A stretch of 64,000 nt of DNA from Litoditis marina (Eukaryota; Nematoda; Chromadorea; Rhabditida; Rhabditidae): contig OZ038433.1 of the NCBI GenBank assembly GCA_964036275.1, forward strand, positions 39,465,336 through 39,529,335, given 5' to 3'. Numbering within the stretch: the stretch's first letter is position 1; each line of letters starts with the position of its first letter. This document shows positions 1 to 13,900 of this stretch, piece by piece. The notes below the pieces were generated by a model. It ran no database searches. It saw only the letters and a program-made list of their open reading frames with translations, and was not told where the DNA came from. The position numbers and the translations under genes are program-made.

Positions 1-647
1 TGCACATTGAACTGCCGTTGATTGAATTGCATACATTGATTTCTGTAAACTATTGTTCGTAATTTTCATATTCGATGTTCGATAAAATTTAAAACCACTT
101 GTTTTTTGATCTGGCAATATAACAACCTCAGTTCACGGAGACATTTTTTTGAATGGTTCGTTAATTAGATACCAGTAATAATATCAGTAATACACTAATA
201 AAAAAAGGAAGCCTGCCCTTCTATTCAGGACTGTAATCCTGATTTGTAATTTGTTTAAAATAATACCAATACAAAATTAGATTGTATGTTTGAAAACATA
301 TAAAGAGAGTCGGAACGTTTGAGTTCTGTATGTCAAAACGTTCGAGTCGTGTTATAAATTATTTATAACTTGAGATTCGGGCAGTGGAAAAATTTTGATC
401 GAAATCAGATCAATCACCAATCTCTTGTAATGGCGTTGATTACTGGCGTGAAGGAAACACCAGCCAGAATTCCTGAAAAGGTTCCCAAACTGAGATATAT
501 TCTTCTGTAATTGAGAACAACACAAAGCAATGAACAGTTTGAACTATGAAACTCTCTTCTAACAAAATAACAACGCAAAGGTCAACCAAAACTTACTCCC
601 ACATGGGCTTACTACAGCATTCATCTAGGTTGTAATTTTCATACGAA

Positions 648-2763
648 TTACAACAAACTGTTCATTTTCAGTGCTGCTGAGATTGCAACATGATATACTC
701 ATTATAACTTTCCATATTAAATAAACCTGAAAACTCACCTAGCACCAGGGCAATTGAAGCGGCCATTCCACTTATCTTCTGATAGCAGGCTGGTACGACA
801 CTGAAAACATGACTGTCCACGAAACAAGAAAAAAGTATTTCCGACAATCTTTACACCTCTTCTACTCAGCTTGAAGCAACATAACTTCCATCATTTTTCT
901 AGCCTGTACTCCCATCTTGTCTTCAAACAGCCCTCTTCCTCTTCTGAGCATTCGCAACACTCCCGGAAATAGTTTGCAAAAAAAAATAATCTTTGCGCTT
1001 ATCTAGAGTATTCTCGTCGTAGAAATATTATTCATTCTATAAACTATTGCGAGTTCCTCTTTTATGATTCAGCTCCAAGTAAACTACCCTATCTCAATAT
1101 TGTATTGTATGTTTATATAAATCTCACCTGGGCGTATATATGAGTGCCAAACTGCTGAAATAGCCGCACGTGGCGGCCATAACCGAACAACCACCCGTGA
1201 ACCACCACTCACTCTTGAAGAATACCTGCAACACAGCGTTAACTGGTTCATTCGAATTTCCGAACGGAAAATGAAGTAGTTACCGTAAATGGTAAACGCA
1301 CTCTCAGGGTAACTCCCACACAACCCCGGGGTACGTAGGCTCTCTTGACAGGGATCTGATAAAGTTCTTCAGTACAGTGTTTCTGATACCACCACATTTT
1401 ATAGTTTTCAATCTCAACGTTCCAACAAGACGTACGATCTCAATGCCTGTATAGGATGTAAACGTGTGAAACCTTTATAGAGATTTATGTCAATAAAGAT
1501 TGATCATGATATTATTTCTGTGCATAGAGAATTATGTTCCCGTTTCGACAAAATGATTAGCGATCTTGCTAGTTTAAACAATGGTTGTTGATTATATTAT
1601 AATCACCTAATCTTCATTTTACTTATTTTTTACGTTCCCATGTACTTTTTGTATCTGACCTATGAACATGTCCTGCTTCGTTGATATTATTGACTTTATG
1701 TCTTTATGTTCTCCTTGTTTGTGGGTAGATTATTGCTGCTCTACCCCTTAGGGGTCCTAGTTTTTCGTGATTTGTGTTGTTTTTTAATACAAAATCATGA
1801 ATAAACCTCACAAAGGTTGGTTTATTAACTGAGTAATCACTCGAAAACACGCAAATTTCCATCACCGCTCACTTTTTCCATTTTGACAGCGATTTCACGT
1901 GAAGTAAACAATTCCACAATCTTTTCCGCCTAAATATATCAAAAACTAGAATTGCTATCATTATATGAGATATGGTAATGTATGTGTAATGTAAGTTATC
2001 AGAATACTTCAGTTTTTCCGTATTAGAGATTATAGAGTCAATTGAGAACTAAAAGGAATTCCGGGATTTAAATTTAGCAGAATTGAACTACCGGAATTGA
2101 ACCATAGCTTTCACATCTTTCCGTTTTCTTTTTCGAAGTTCGTATTAGAAGGAATGCATATAAGGCGTTGCCCAGGAAAGTATGGGAGTACATATAGTCC
2201 GAAACCGCTGTGTTTGTAGTTTGATCGGGTCATGCTTGAATCATAAGTGAGCTATTCGCTCTTCAGAGCAACGCTGCTGCTCCGAATGACGATATCGTAA
2301 CGTATTTGTTATAAATGCCACCCGAAAACCACGCGAAAAAAGTGATTTTGTTCACATGTAAATATTTGTTGAAATTTTTGTAGTCTTGTTCCCACTCGTT
2401 ACCAGTTTTGCTTAGAAAACTGTTTCTGTTTTGTATATAACATTTCTGATTGTTCTACAGATAAACGTGTCATTTTTCTCTTTTTTTACATTTATTCTAT
2501 AGATGTGGCAGTAAACTGCTCAGCAATTAACGAGTGCGGCGGTTGGTGATCACCAATTAAGAGAGACAACCAAGGGAAACGGTTACCAACAGCCATAGAC
2601 CCGTTTCGGTTAGTTTTGCTTCCCTTCACACTAATGCAATCGGAAGCTATATAAAACTTTGTTTCAATCTGAGAATTGCGTTTTTATCATCCACATACGG
2701 CAAAAGTACTACGATAACTAACCTTACTACGATAACATCTGACGGGCAAACATCATTTTTCCC

Positions 2764-2812
<49 letters not shown>

Positions 2813-5800
2813 GCGCAATACTATCAAGTAACACGAAACCTCCGAAAAATAATTACCTCGTGTTTACGTGTATCCGGCAAGTAGTTGCAATACATGAAAA
2901 ATGGAATAAAAGCCACTCGTAGCAGTACTGGTATAAACAACCACTTGGCATTTGGCTATAACAGAAATCATTCAAATTTCGAAAAAAAAATTTGTTTTTA
3001 ATAACAAAACGTATGGTCCGAAAACTTCCGAAGACAACATATGTTTCTGAGATTGGAACCATTTTTTTATGTTTGTTTTTTTTTGCACTTGTTGGACTAC
3101 TTGGATTTCACTTCTCCTTTAGTTATCCTTTAGAACGGCAGAACATTTACAGTCTGAATTTAGCTCTCAGCTCTTACTCAAATATTGTTTTCTGTAACAT
3201 TACTCCGGAGTATACCTATCTTCCAAATAACTCACAAACTGAACGTAGTTGGCTATTAGCGAACCAATAAATGCGAACAGATTGAAATTGAGGAACGTGG
3301 TGATTGCAAAGTAGAGGTTCTCTGAAACATTCAAGTTGAACAGGCCCAAACCATCAAACATCAGGAGAACGCTTGGACAAATATTTAAATCATACACTAT
3401 AGTTAAGATTGAATTTCAACACGAGTGGTCTGTCTATACATTATGTTATCAATTTAGGAGTATACACCGCTATCAACACAATGTTGAGGCATACGGAGTG
3501 TTTCAGATGACGTCAATGTCAAAACGAAAAATCGAATTCAATTTGTAGTTCGATCAAAACATCAGAGTTTGTTTTTACTTCATGAATGCGCTAGAATCAA
3601 ACTACAAACCCATCAGCCCAACAATAACCATAATCAGGCTACAAACGCCTAATAAGTAATATAATCGAACCACAAACACATCAGCCCGAAAACAATTGTA
3701 ATTGTATGACTGACCTCCTTGCCTAGCTAGATCCTCCTTGCTACCCCCCCCCCCCTCTCCCAATCTAACATTACTCATGTTCACACAGGTTCAGACGAAA
3801 GTTTTTCGAGACATATAGATAAGATAGGTGTTCCAGAACAGGTTCTGATGTACCGGTTATACGATCAAAGACCCATTCACAGAAATATTTTCTCCGTCAT
3901 GTTGAAAAACGGCGTGGTAACTTAGAAAATGAAAGAAGTTAGATATTCGTTGCATTCCTTCATTCCTTTATGAAGAACTGACCGGGAAAAACGGATCCCC
4001 ATGGAGCTCCCTTCGGCTGATAGAAGGGAGTCTCGGTCATCATTGCAGGGAAGATCGTCAGAGATACGAAATACACGAAAAAGTTGTTGAATAGTTGCAC
4101 CCAACACTGAAATAACTCATCGTGACCAAACCAGCGAACTCAATCACGAAGAACAACTGATTTGTGAATATTTCAGAACAATTTACAAATGTATTTTGAG
4201 TTTTCTTTACCTTTAATACTTGCATATCGTAACTTATGACACATTACTAGAAAACGACAACTGTGAACATATGACCCGTGTTTTGGCTTGTGATTTTGAA
4301 AATTTTCATCATCTTGTTTGAATTTACTTGGTTCAAAACAGTCATTCTGAAGCGGAAATCGGTTACAACCAATTGATCACATTGTAACAAGCACATTATG
4401 CATTATTTCCTCAACTCTTATAGGTACAAACATCTCGCAGAGTAATCATTCAACTCGTAAAATAGGTCATTAGAAGCCGCAAGCAGAATAATCTCAATCC
4501 TGCATCTTTCTTTCCACACTAGCTCGCAAAACGTGTATCTCAACGAAACGTAAGAGAGAAAATAGTGCATTCTAGATGATTCGCAAGAATTAATGAACAA
4601 TTGATCATTAGAGTCTCACTTCACACGGCCCAAACTCACATATTGAAAACATTCCCAGTACTGTTTGAGAGACAATGAACCCGCGTCTTCGTTTTTTCGC
4701 GCCTCCTCCCCGAGCGCCATGTAGTACTTGTAGAATGGCTGAAAAATATATACTGCTATCTCAGCACATGGTAACATGAAACTTGTGAACTGTGTCAGCT
4801 CCGCCAAACTCAAAGCTAATTGGTAATTAAAATCAAATTTGGTTAGTGCCTACGTGATGTTATTTATTTTGAGTTTCCTTCTTGTTTCGAGTTACATGAA
4901 CTTGATTCTTTTTATTTTGATACAAACTACATTATATTCACAACTTCCGAACACAAATACATGGGTAATGGGATGTGGTTTTGTGTGAGTGTGAATACGA
5001 GTGGATGAAGTTTTTCAGCTACGATTTAACTGGAAAACTGACCAGTCGAACTAAAATGTACAGCGAGCCAAGGCAGCATAGAAGAATCGCAAGTGAAATA
5101 GAAAAGTAGAGCAGTGCATTCAGTTCAATATCATCAGGCGAGACTGAAAATATAATATTCGTATAGATTACATTACAGTACAAATTTCAAGTTAAGTAGT
5201 TGGTAGAAATTTTCTAGAAAGTGAATCTTTCATATATTCGAAATATTTCATTACAAGTTTATTCGAAACGTGGATGTTGAACATCGATCACTTATTATAA
5301 CCGTAAATTTTACATTAGTGCGGGAAGGTAAAAAGTCGGATACAATAAAACCAAACAGCGTCTCTGCGTATCCTTGACTGGTACACTCTTTCATTCTATG
5401 CTTGGAAATCATCAAACTTCATGACTGATAAGTTTGTTCAATATTTGCACCATATGTGATGCCCTATGAGTCGAAATGCGAAATAAAACTTCAACTCAGT
5501 TGAATATAGGAAAAGACACTTACTGAGAGTAGTCATGATGCTCATCAGACTGGTGAATATTCCGCAGAGATTGTTTCCGATGATCAACGTATTGATATAA
5601 TTGTCCGGAAAATCAGCCGAAATACCGTATACGGAACTCTGGTAGATCCCGTTGAACAGATTCATTAGCATGATTATCACTAGTGTCACTATGTAGAACC
5701 ATTGCACGTCTGAAACCTTCTCATTTTTTCTATCCGACCCAGACAAACTATGTGCTGTTAGAGGAATGGTGGATAGTGATATTCACATTTATTCAGAATT

Positions 5801-7966
5801 TTTCCATCAGTTCCGTGACAATGAGGGAATGTTAGAAAATGAAAGATATGTCGGAAACGTGTTAACTCAAAGTATGACGATTATGTGGACCAATCCCGTG
5901 TCAACGGTAATTTAAACTGCAATTGGAAAATGTATTGCAGTTCAAAGGACTGAAGCGTTGCGAGTGAACCACATGATAGTCCTTCTTCAACTATAGTTTT
6001 TTGCATCATGTACTTGCGTGTCTTTGTTCTTCTAATAATTCTAGAACTTTGACAAGCGATCAAAAAGTCCGGAACCCACTTTCTCCGTTGGGGCCGGGAT
6101 GAGCGAATATGACTAACACAATGATCGAGCCCACAATTATGCAGTTCGCGATCAGTGGAACAACTATCCGCAGCATCAAAGAACCTCTTGAAATTCAGAG
6201 TTTGTTGTTACAAAAATATATTTAACTCGAAAAATAACTGGTGTACTGGGAGAACTAGCACATTTCTTCACAGATTTTGATAATGTGGTCATTTTTAACC
6301 ATACCTTGTTTTTTTTAACCATACCTTGTTTTACAATGTTCAACAGCCAACCTCAACTATATTTTTATCCTTTTTATTCTGGTAAATCATTTTGATCTTT
6401 TGGATGGTGGTAAGAATTTTCTTGAATCAGGGTCGAAACGGTTTTGAGTACATCTCTTACTGAGCACATTAACCTAATCATACCACCATCCAAAAGTCCT
6501 AGTGACACAATTATGTTTTGTTCAAATAAAATAACCTAATTTTGATCTTTGTTTAGCATATTGAATAGAATTTGTTCACGCCCTGTGGTGTTTCTAATCT
6601 TGCCACCTCAAGTGTCAGATGGGAAATAAGCGGATTACAGAACTAAACCCACACGAACATTTTGTTCATATTTGGTGTAAAGTATTGTATTGAAAAAACA
6701 ATACAGCACAGCTATTCAAAGGGAGGGGGATTACATACAGTTGTGTTTTCAAGAGAGCGCAATATAAAATTGGTTCGTGTTCTGGTAGCGAATTTGTGCG
6801 TAGAAACCGCTTCTGTATGACAGGGGTGGACTTTTCGTAAAAGTTAGGTATACGTAATGGGTTGGTCGAACACACTCACATCCAGTTGTATTTTGAATTG
6901 AAACTGAAAACCAACCCCACAACAATTGCAGCATTGAAGAACATGATTCCGACATTGGGAATCTGTGATGTGACCCCCAGAACGCTCATGAAACTCGATG
7001 CGTAGTGGGTCTGTTTACCGCTGCTGTCCGTGAACCAGTAGTCGACATAATACTGAGAGAAGTTTTCATTACAGTTTATTTTTGCTTTTAACCTAAATTA
7101 CTCACATATGAGGTTGCCGATACGATTTTCTTTTAGTCGCTCGATGGACCATGTTATCAATCATGTTTCACAAGTTCTATGAATAATATGAAATGCTAGC
7201 TATACGGGAAACGAATGGATAAGTCGTGTATTCAACGGGCACGAATATCATTTCACGCTCCCGAAATTTGATGTATTTCACACGTTTACCGAGCACAGGT
7301 TGGACTAGAGTTATACTGTTATACATCAACTGTGCAGTGAAGACGTGTACTGTACGAAGTGAACCAATCATTGTTGTAATCTGATGTCGAAACGTAATCA
7401 TTTTGTAATCTATGAACGTTGACCGGAAAGCGACGGCATCAAACTACAAACTCATACGGGATAGCCACATATATCGTATTGGCTTACTTTGGAAAGAACA
7501 AACCCTATACGACGCATCTTTTCAGAGATTATGCATCATGACTGAACTAGGACAAATTCATTGAACTGACCTGAGGAGCAATCGTGATGAACATGTTCCA
7601 TGACATCAGCATACCGACTCCGTGAAGTAGGAAAATAAAATACACCACCAAGAATCGGTCCTGCGGTGGAGTTACGCTACATTCGGAACGAGTCAGTGAT
7701 TGAGTACTGCCCTTTGCGTTCACATCTGTATCTTCACAGTTCTCACTTGAATCGTTCAACCTCTCAGAAGAGCTGGAAGGGTCTTCGAAAGCGGCGTTTG
7801 TCTGTATTTGCACTTTTTCTGGGGACGGTCCGTCTACTATCATCGCGGTCTCAATCACGAGCTCCACCTTCGACGAGGCGCGACTCATCTCAAAAGACGA
7901 ATTCGTGTATTCGGAACTGTCGTCCACGGTGTTCACCTCATAAACCATATGACATGGTTTGACCAT
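648..7966 (-). CDS. Equilibrative nucleoside transporter (ENT/SLC29 family), 12 exons, complete
   Basis: Twelve exons join in a consistent phase: 7571..7966, 6880..7052, 6080..6186, 5524..5709, 5043..5143, 4640..4738, 3983..4106, 3236..3321, 2857..2955, 1128..1225, 739..800 and 648..676. They encode about 519 aa, within the usual ENT size. ENTs move nucleosides across the plasma or organelle membrane without ion coupling. Family features seen: a long Ser/Glu-rich cytosolic N-terminus (about 105 aa), a first membrane segment ending GMLMSWNMFITIAPQ, NGIYQSSVYG...DFPDNYI in exon 4, LPFYKYY in exon 6, CWVQLFN...TIFPA in exon 7, and RVAFIPFFMYCNYLPD in exon 9. The C-terminus is GYFSSLALIYTP followed by a last hydrophobic helix. 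The ATG at 7966 opens the frame; the nematode paralogue (ent-1 to ent-7) is not resolved. Introns hold a (GA)n tract and a MITE. The 29-nt terminal exon is the least certain part. Confidence 0.88.
2767..2807. repeat. (GA)n microsatellite
   Basis: About 20 uninterrupted GA dinucleotides lie in the large intron (1226..2856) of the nucleoside transporter gene. Nothing else recognisable is in that intron. Confidence 0.95.
5876..5984. mobile_element. Short palindromic MITE, copy 1 (intronic)
   Basis: About 110 bp beginning GACGATTATGTGGACCAAT and ending with a diverged inverse of the same sequence (ACCACATGATAGTCC). The inner arms also mirror each other: AACTGCAATTGG... against ...TTGCAGTTCAAAGGAC. 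It lies in the intron between exons 4 and 3 of the nucleoside transporter. It shares its ends with the elements at 26941..27050 and 37843..37917. There is no coding capacity. Confidence 0.7.
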
Positions 7967-8846
7967 GTTGACCTACAAAATTATAAGTAAGCTCAAAAGA
8001 CATAAATAGTGAAATAGTAGATGATATGGTGGATGTTAGTAAGAATTTGTGAAATGCTCAGAAAAAACGTTATATTATTCTCTCGATTCTTAAGAGAAGT
8101 ACAATGCAGTTTGATAGAGAGCAAATGTGCGTTCAGAAAGGCTTACTTGTGATTTTGTGTTTTTATGCGAGTTGTGAGAACTGGAATAGTGGTTTTATAG
8201 CGGAAATGGTGTGTATCGCTTCATTGGGTATGTATGTTTATAAAACCCTGCGGCCCAAAACGTATTACTTACGCCACTCAAATCTGACGATCATGTTTTT
8301 TTTTTTCAAAAACAACCACAACTAATCATACAAACAGGTATATGATCATTAACATATGGCTGTGATTTGTGAATGTAAAAATCCACACTTCACTTTTTTT
8401 CAGTCAGATATGTCGAAGTTTGTGTGATCATGAACTCTCATAAAGCAAAACAAATATAGAGATTATTTCACTTCAATCAGAATAAGTCTTAGAACAAAAA
8501 AGAAGACTGATATAAACGTAAAATAAAATATAAAGAAAATCGGAACTCATGTGAAAACCTGAATGTGTATTGGAGTAACGGAGTACACGTGTGGCAAAAG
8601 TAGAAATAAGTCGTGGGAGAATTTCCATGCGGGCGATAATCCGCTGTCATGATAAGGTAGTATTTATTGATAAGTACTTTGGTCAGGAAGTTCTCAACGG
8701 AGAACTATAAATCGATATGTATGTTTTGAATGGCCGTGTGCAGAGCCAGAACACGTGCAGAATGAAAGAAGACAATAAAAACCATCACAAAATCAGTTAA
8801 GCTTTCAAATATAGTGTGATTTTGCTGTTCTGTGAAAACAACTTGT
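7967..8846. other. Intergenic, transporter 5' side and NRPS 3' side
   Basis: This stretch separates the divergently placed start of the transporter gene from the tail of the NRPS gene, both on the minus strand. It should hold the transporter promoter. Only short open frames without coding character are present (for example 8104..8325 on the plus strand), and I see no RNA gene or clear repeat. Confidence 0.6.
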
Positions 8847-8852
8847 TTTATT
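8847..8852 (-). promoter_or_regulatory. Poly(A) signal of the NRPS gene
   Basis: AATAAA on the minus strand, 16-22 bases beyond the TGA at 8869..8871, the spacing expected for nematode 3' ends. It supports 8869 as the true end of the NRPS coding sequence. Confidence 0.7.
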
Positions 8853-8868
8853 TCAATGAGTTGTATAA

Positions 8869-10971
8869 TCAGACACTTTCAATAATATTTGTAATATTGG
8901 TAGTCAGACTGTCGCAGTTGCTTTCGTCTAACATTGTGGAATGTGTCCCGTTGATCTTGATGACATGCGTATTAGAAATTCTGGAATAGCAAATCAACAA
9001 TCAACAAAGAGAAAAACATATATTCTAAACCCCTCGGTCAGGGATAGGAATCCAAGTGGAATGTTATAATTCTTTGATCAAAATAATCAAACATTCACTG
9101 AAAGGAATACTGGAGGGGTTTCCTTTATTCACAGAATTTTCGTACAATTGTTTTCTGTTTAACGGCAGTCTCCACTACTGAGTGTAGACATCTATACTAG
9201 AAGTAAAATCAATGGTCACATAAATTTAGCATGCTAATGAGGAATCCTGCACATTGTCATTGCACGTTTCTGAGTTCTGCTGTGTTTCATTTCGCGTTAT
9301 TTCAAGCGGTATCCACTTCTTACGATTGCAACTCTACTTAGATGTAAATAAGTGATGAATAATAACTTTTTTTACACGTGAACTCTAAAACTCACTGTTT
9401 CCAGCCCAGACTTGAACCGTTAATGGATAGCAGGTATAGGTTCCGATGGTAGTTTGGTACATGGGTTTGGAGCATCAACAACAGATCCCACGAGTTGACT
9501 ATCATCCAATGTTGCTGCTCACCATCTAGTCCAGGAAACATTTCCACACAACTCTGGAGATTAATCAAATTCATTGAATTAGTTTCATATATTTGTAATC
9601 ACTTAAATTCGTTTGAGCCTCTAAAAGGTTGTTGTACGGGAGGGATGTTATCATTTGTGTCATTCTACATAAGATCGTGTGAACAAAATCAAAATCCGAA
9701 AAAATCCAAAAATCCATTATTTCTTACTTTTAAAATATCGTTTGTAAAGAGAATAACCAATATATAAGACGCTTCAATCTAAATGGTTCCGGATTTTCGA
9801 TAATTTCTTGGAAAACCTCAAAATATTGTGCATCATCAGACTTGTCCGATATTTTTTTTGAAATGTCCAATTCTTCTAATTCTTCTGTCGCTCTCATTCG
9901 GAGCGCAGCTAAAACTACCGAATATTTGTAAATTTCGAAATCCTCTGCCACAATTATTTCCCTTTCAAAACATTATAACACATATCTTCGCAGTTCAAAA
10001 CAGTGTGAAGAATTGGGGCACAATAATTGTAAGTGTGAAAACTTGTGCCTCAATAATTGTAAGTGTCCAAAATTGTGACACAATTTTTTGAGAGATGTGT
10101 GAAAACTGCAATTTTTCGTGACACACTTTCTTTCAATTTTCTGAATCGGGACATAGCGATTCGATCGTTTGGTTTTCAGTCAAAACTTCAAATAAATGGG
10201 GACTACCCGATGTCCAATCAGAAATAATTTAAAAAAAAGTGATCATTCTTTGATGGTTAAAAGTCTCATCCTATAAATTTTTTGAAATCACTGGAAATTC
10301 CTGATTTCCGAAACCATTTAGATTGACGCGTCTCATATGTAACTTTAAATGCGTACCTTCTTATGCATTTCAAAGGTCAGTTCCTGGAGCGACGAGAAAT
10401 CAGCCGTGCTATCCAACAGAATAGGGGTACCAGTGCCAAGTATTCTTGCAATTTCCACGCCCAACGTACCACCCAACGAGGCTCCAACGAGAACAATTTC
10501 ACCTTTCAGATGCGTTCTCAACTCATTTGCGTAAATTTCGCACAACCTTCCGATGCTTTCGTACATTTCTGTCGTTTCTGACTCTAATGAGAATGTATTG
10601 GGATGTGACACAGTGAGTATTTTGTACCCTGATTTTCTGGCGAGCCTTCGCATGAGACCAGCATAAGGCACGGAACCTCCGTAGAGCGCATGAACAAAAA
10701 CCAAAGTGTGCGTTGCGTTGTCACAATTTTTGACTACTCTCACTGTTCTGCTCTTATCTTCTTCTGTTTTGTTAAGAAACTGGAGCATTGCCGAGAAGGT
10801 TAGGTTCTCCAGGAGATCGCTTATGGTAACATCCTTTCCAAGTTCTTGACTGATTTTGAATCTAAGCTTGAGTAGTAGTATCGAGTTTCCGCCGCCAAGA
10901 AAGAAGTGGTCGTCGTCTTTTATGGTCTCTTTGTCCAAAACTGATGCCCAAACCCGTCGGAGACCAACCGA
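8869..10971 (-). other. NRPS carrier T5 and terminal thioesterase
   Basis: T5 reads FFLGGGNSILLLKL with a normal attachment Ser (near residue 3511). The thioesterase follows: LVFVHALYGG (oxyanion region), LVGASLGGTLG with nucleophile Ser near 3646, and KINGTHSTML with the likely catalytic His in the last exon. It spans four exons. It would release the product by hydrolysis or macrocyclisation; nemamides are macrolactams. The lid exon 9817..9942 is the weakest part: it could end at 9817 (donor GAG/GTTTTC) or extend to about 9766 with another acceptor. Confidence 0.78.
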
Positions 10972-13900
10972 AGAAATGTTGCTCTCGGAAAGTTTAGCTA
11001 AGTCTGACGAATGAGAAGCGCAATCTGCGATGGGTTCTCTCGAGAGCAGTGTTTTTACAGATATGTTGACCGAGTATTTCTTCTGGATGTCTTTTACCAC
11101 TTTCAATGCTGCTCTTGTGCTGCCACCTTGCTCTATAAAAGTCTTGCTTGGATCAATGTTTCGCCCCAGTTCTACCTCGATAATTTGGATCCAGTTTTCC
11201 TTTGTTTCTGTTGTTGCAACTAATCGTTTGATGTCAACTTTAGCATTACTTGTGAGTGGAAATTCACTTAACGACACAATTTTGTCCGGCACCATATAGG
11301 CGGGAAGTTTCGCATGACACACTGCCTTGATCTCGTCGAGATTCTTTCTCTCCGACCTACAGTAAGCGGTAAGGGTCTCCGCTTCAGAATCCCAGATAAC
11401 CCGACACTCTTTCACTTCTTTCCGAGAGCTGATCAAAGTTTCTATTTCTCCGAGTTCCACTCGATTCCCCCATATTTTCACTTGGCTATCTGAGCGTCCA
11501 ATGAATATGATGTCATTCGTTGGCGAGATTGCCACAATATCACCTGTTGGGTACCAAAGTTCGCATTGTCGTTTTAGTAGTACCTTGTTTGTGTCTCTGT
11601 TCAAGTAACCTCTCATCAAACCTCTTCCTCTCAGAAATAATTGGTTGTTTACATCTGTATCATCCACGTGGAACTCAGTGTTCTGTATTGTTTTGCCGAG
11701 ATTCTGCGGGTTGTCCCACCGTCGCATGTGTTTCGTCAACGCGTAGGCCGTCATTTCCGTTGGTCCGTAGTTTTGAATGATGCTAATTCCATTATCGATT
11801 GCCTTGTCGAACAGCTTCTGGGGAAGTTTCTCTGCGCCAACTATCCAATATCGTAGCTTCTCCAGTTGACCAAATGTATCATCCCGAAAGATAGACACAA
11901 TTCCGGGAAAGAGAAGACAAATTGAAATGTTGTGTTCGTCTATTTGTTTTGTGAATCTCCGTGGAGTGAACATCTTCTGGTCACAGAACAGAGTGGCTGA
12001 GTTACAGATAGACATGAATATCTCCAACACACTGTTGTCGAAGATCAACTTTGTGAACTGGTAGATGACGTCTTGGCTATTCAGGAAAAAGTCCTGAAAC
12101 ACTTATTCAAACATGTGCGAAAGTTAAATTAACAGATTTTGATTTAAAAGAATACTAATCTAGCTCATACGAACGCAAGCTTATTATGAATTCAAGGTTA
12201 TTTGAGCCAGACTGCATCGAAAAAGGGCTGCTGGAAAATTAGGTTTAGAACGGCAATTATTGCGACATGTAGACATGTTTGTCTGAACGTAAATTAATTT
12301 ATGAGTACCCAAACTCATAAATTAATTTATGAGTACCCAAACTCATACATTAATTTATGAGTACCCAAACTCAAAAACTCGAACTGTCCCGTTTTTTCGT
12401 AAACATTGTTGTGAACTACTTCGATTTCAATGAAATTCCTCACTTTTGTGCCAGCATTGGCCATGTTGCAGACACCAGCGTGCGTGGCGCAGACTGCCTT
12501 TGGTGTTCCCGTGGTGCCTGACGTACTGATCACATACGCGATATCTGTTGTCGTAGTCAAGTTCTTCCAACTTCTCCTGTACTTTGAAGTATTCTTCATG
12601 TCTATATTGTGAAAAGATACTTTTTCGGATTTCGGACCGTAGTAGTAATGAACATGTGACGGTTGGAGCAGCATATCTATTCTCTCTGGTGGGGCTGAAC
12701 TGTCTACGGGTAGGTATGCAGCACCCGCCATCTGTATAGCAAGACAACTGAAAAGACTAGAACTAGACTTTTCAACCAACATCGGAAGAATGGTATCACC
12801 TCGCAGTGTTTGTCCACTGTGTTCAGCGTAGGTGTTACGAACGAAATGCGCTCGGTTTTTGATAGACATCAGAGCGTCTTCATACGACCAAGATATCAAA
12901 CTCGCGTCTTCAATCATCATATTTTGTCGTCCATACGCAGCACATTTTTCGAAAATCATGTTCATTGAGATTTTTGGAATGTCTACCTCTTTATTGCGTC
13001 TTACTTTTGAAATGGGAGGAATGTCTGGCTGGTATAGTGTCACCCCGCAATATTCGTGCATGGTCAACCCATTCGAACTGGTTGATGTTGAGGCTTCGTT
13101 CGATTCTCCATTTGAGGTTAGTTTCGAGTTCAATGTTCTGAATTTCCCCCAGAGGTGATAAAATGTGGAGGCTCCGTGAACCAGATCAAAGTCGATTTCC
13201 AATGACAGTTCCTCCTCCAACTGCTCGATGAAGTCGATTATTTTGAGAGAATTCCCTCCGGCTGCGTAGAAGTTTGTCTCTGGACTCAAAACATCTGTTC
13301 TCAACACTTTTTTGGCACATCGCAAAATCTTTTCCATTAGTTCATCGTTTCGTTCTTGTTTTGACGACTTGATCTCTGCGTTACTCTTTTCTTCGAGTGA
13401 ACATGATTTGTCAGTCAATAATTCTTTCATAGCTCTGCTCATTTTGATGGCGTCTTCATTTGAAACGAACTCTCTTCGAGTCCGAACTGTCACCACAAAC
13501 TTTGATTTCGTTTGATCAATGTCTATTTCAATAGGAAATTCACAGCGCACCGGAAGGTAATTCGAAATGTCAATGTTGTCAGTTTCCGACGTTTCCAACT
13601 GGTAACGACAATTCACGTACACATCAAACATCGAGTTGTCCACTCCCATTTGGTTTCGCAGTTTTTCATTGAGTGTCGCGAAAGGTATATTCGACCGAAC
13701 CACGTGTCGGAGATTTTGATCGATGTTATTCAAAGAGCTTTCAGACAACTGGTAATTATTGGGAACAGTCATGGAATCACCACCTATGTTGATCACCAAA
13801 TTGTTCAAGAAGTATCCAACGACCTTCTTGAAGTCAGGTGTTCTATTGAAGTACGGGAATCCCACGTTCATTTCCGCGATTCCGTAGTGTTCTGATAAAA

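Noticed and set aside
2767..2807. CRISPR-like or regulatory array
   Set aside because: Simple GA dinucleotide repeat; no spacer structure anywhere in the window, as expected for an animal genome.
3202..3236. Read-through of transporter exon 3236..3321 to a stop after YTPE
   Set aside because: A GTGAGT donor at the exon edge joins in phase to the conserved RVAFIPFFMYCNYLPD exon, so the read-through is not the main product.
7666..7990. Plus-strand frames opposite the transporter first exon
   Set aside because: Shadows of the minus-strand Ser/Glu-rich coding exon.
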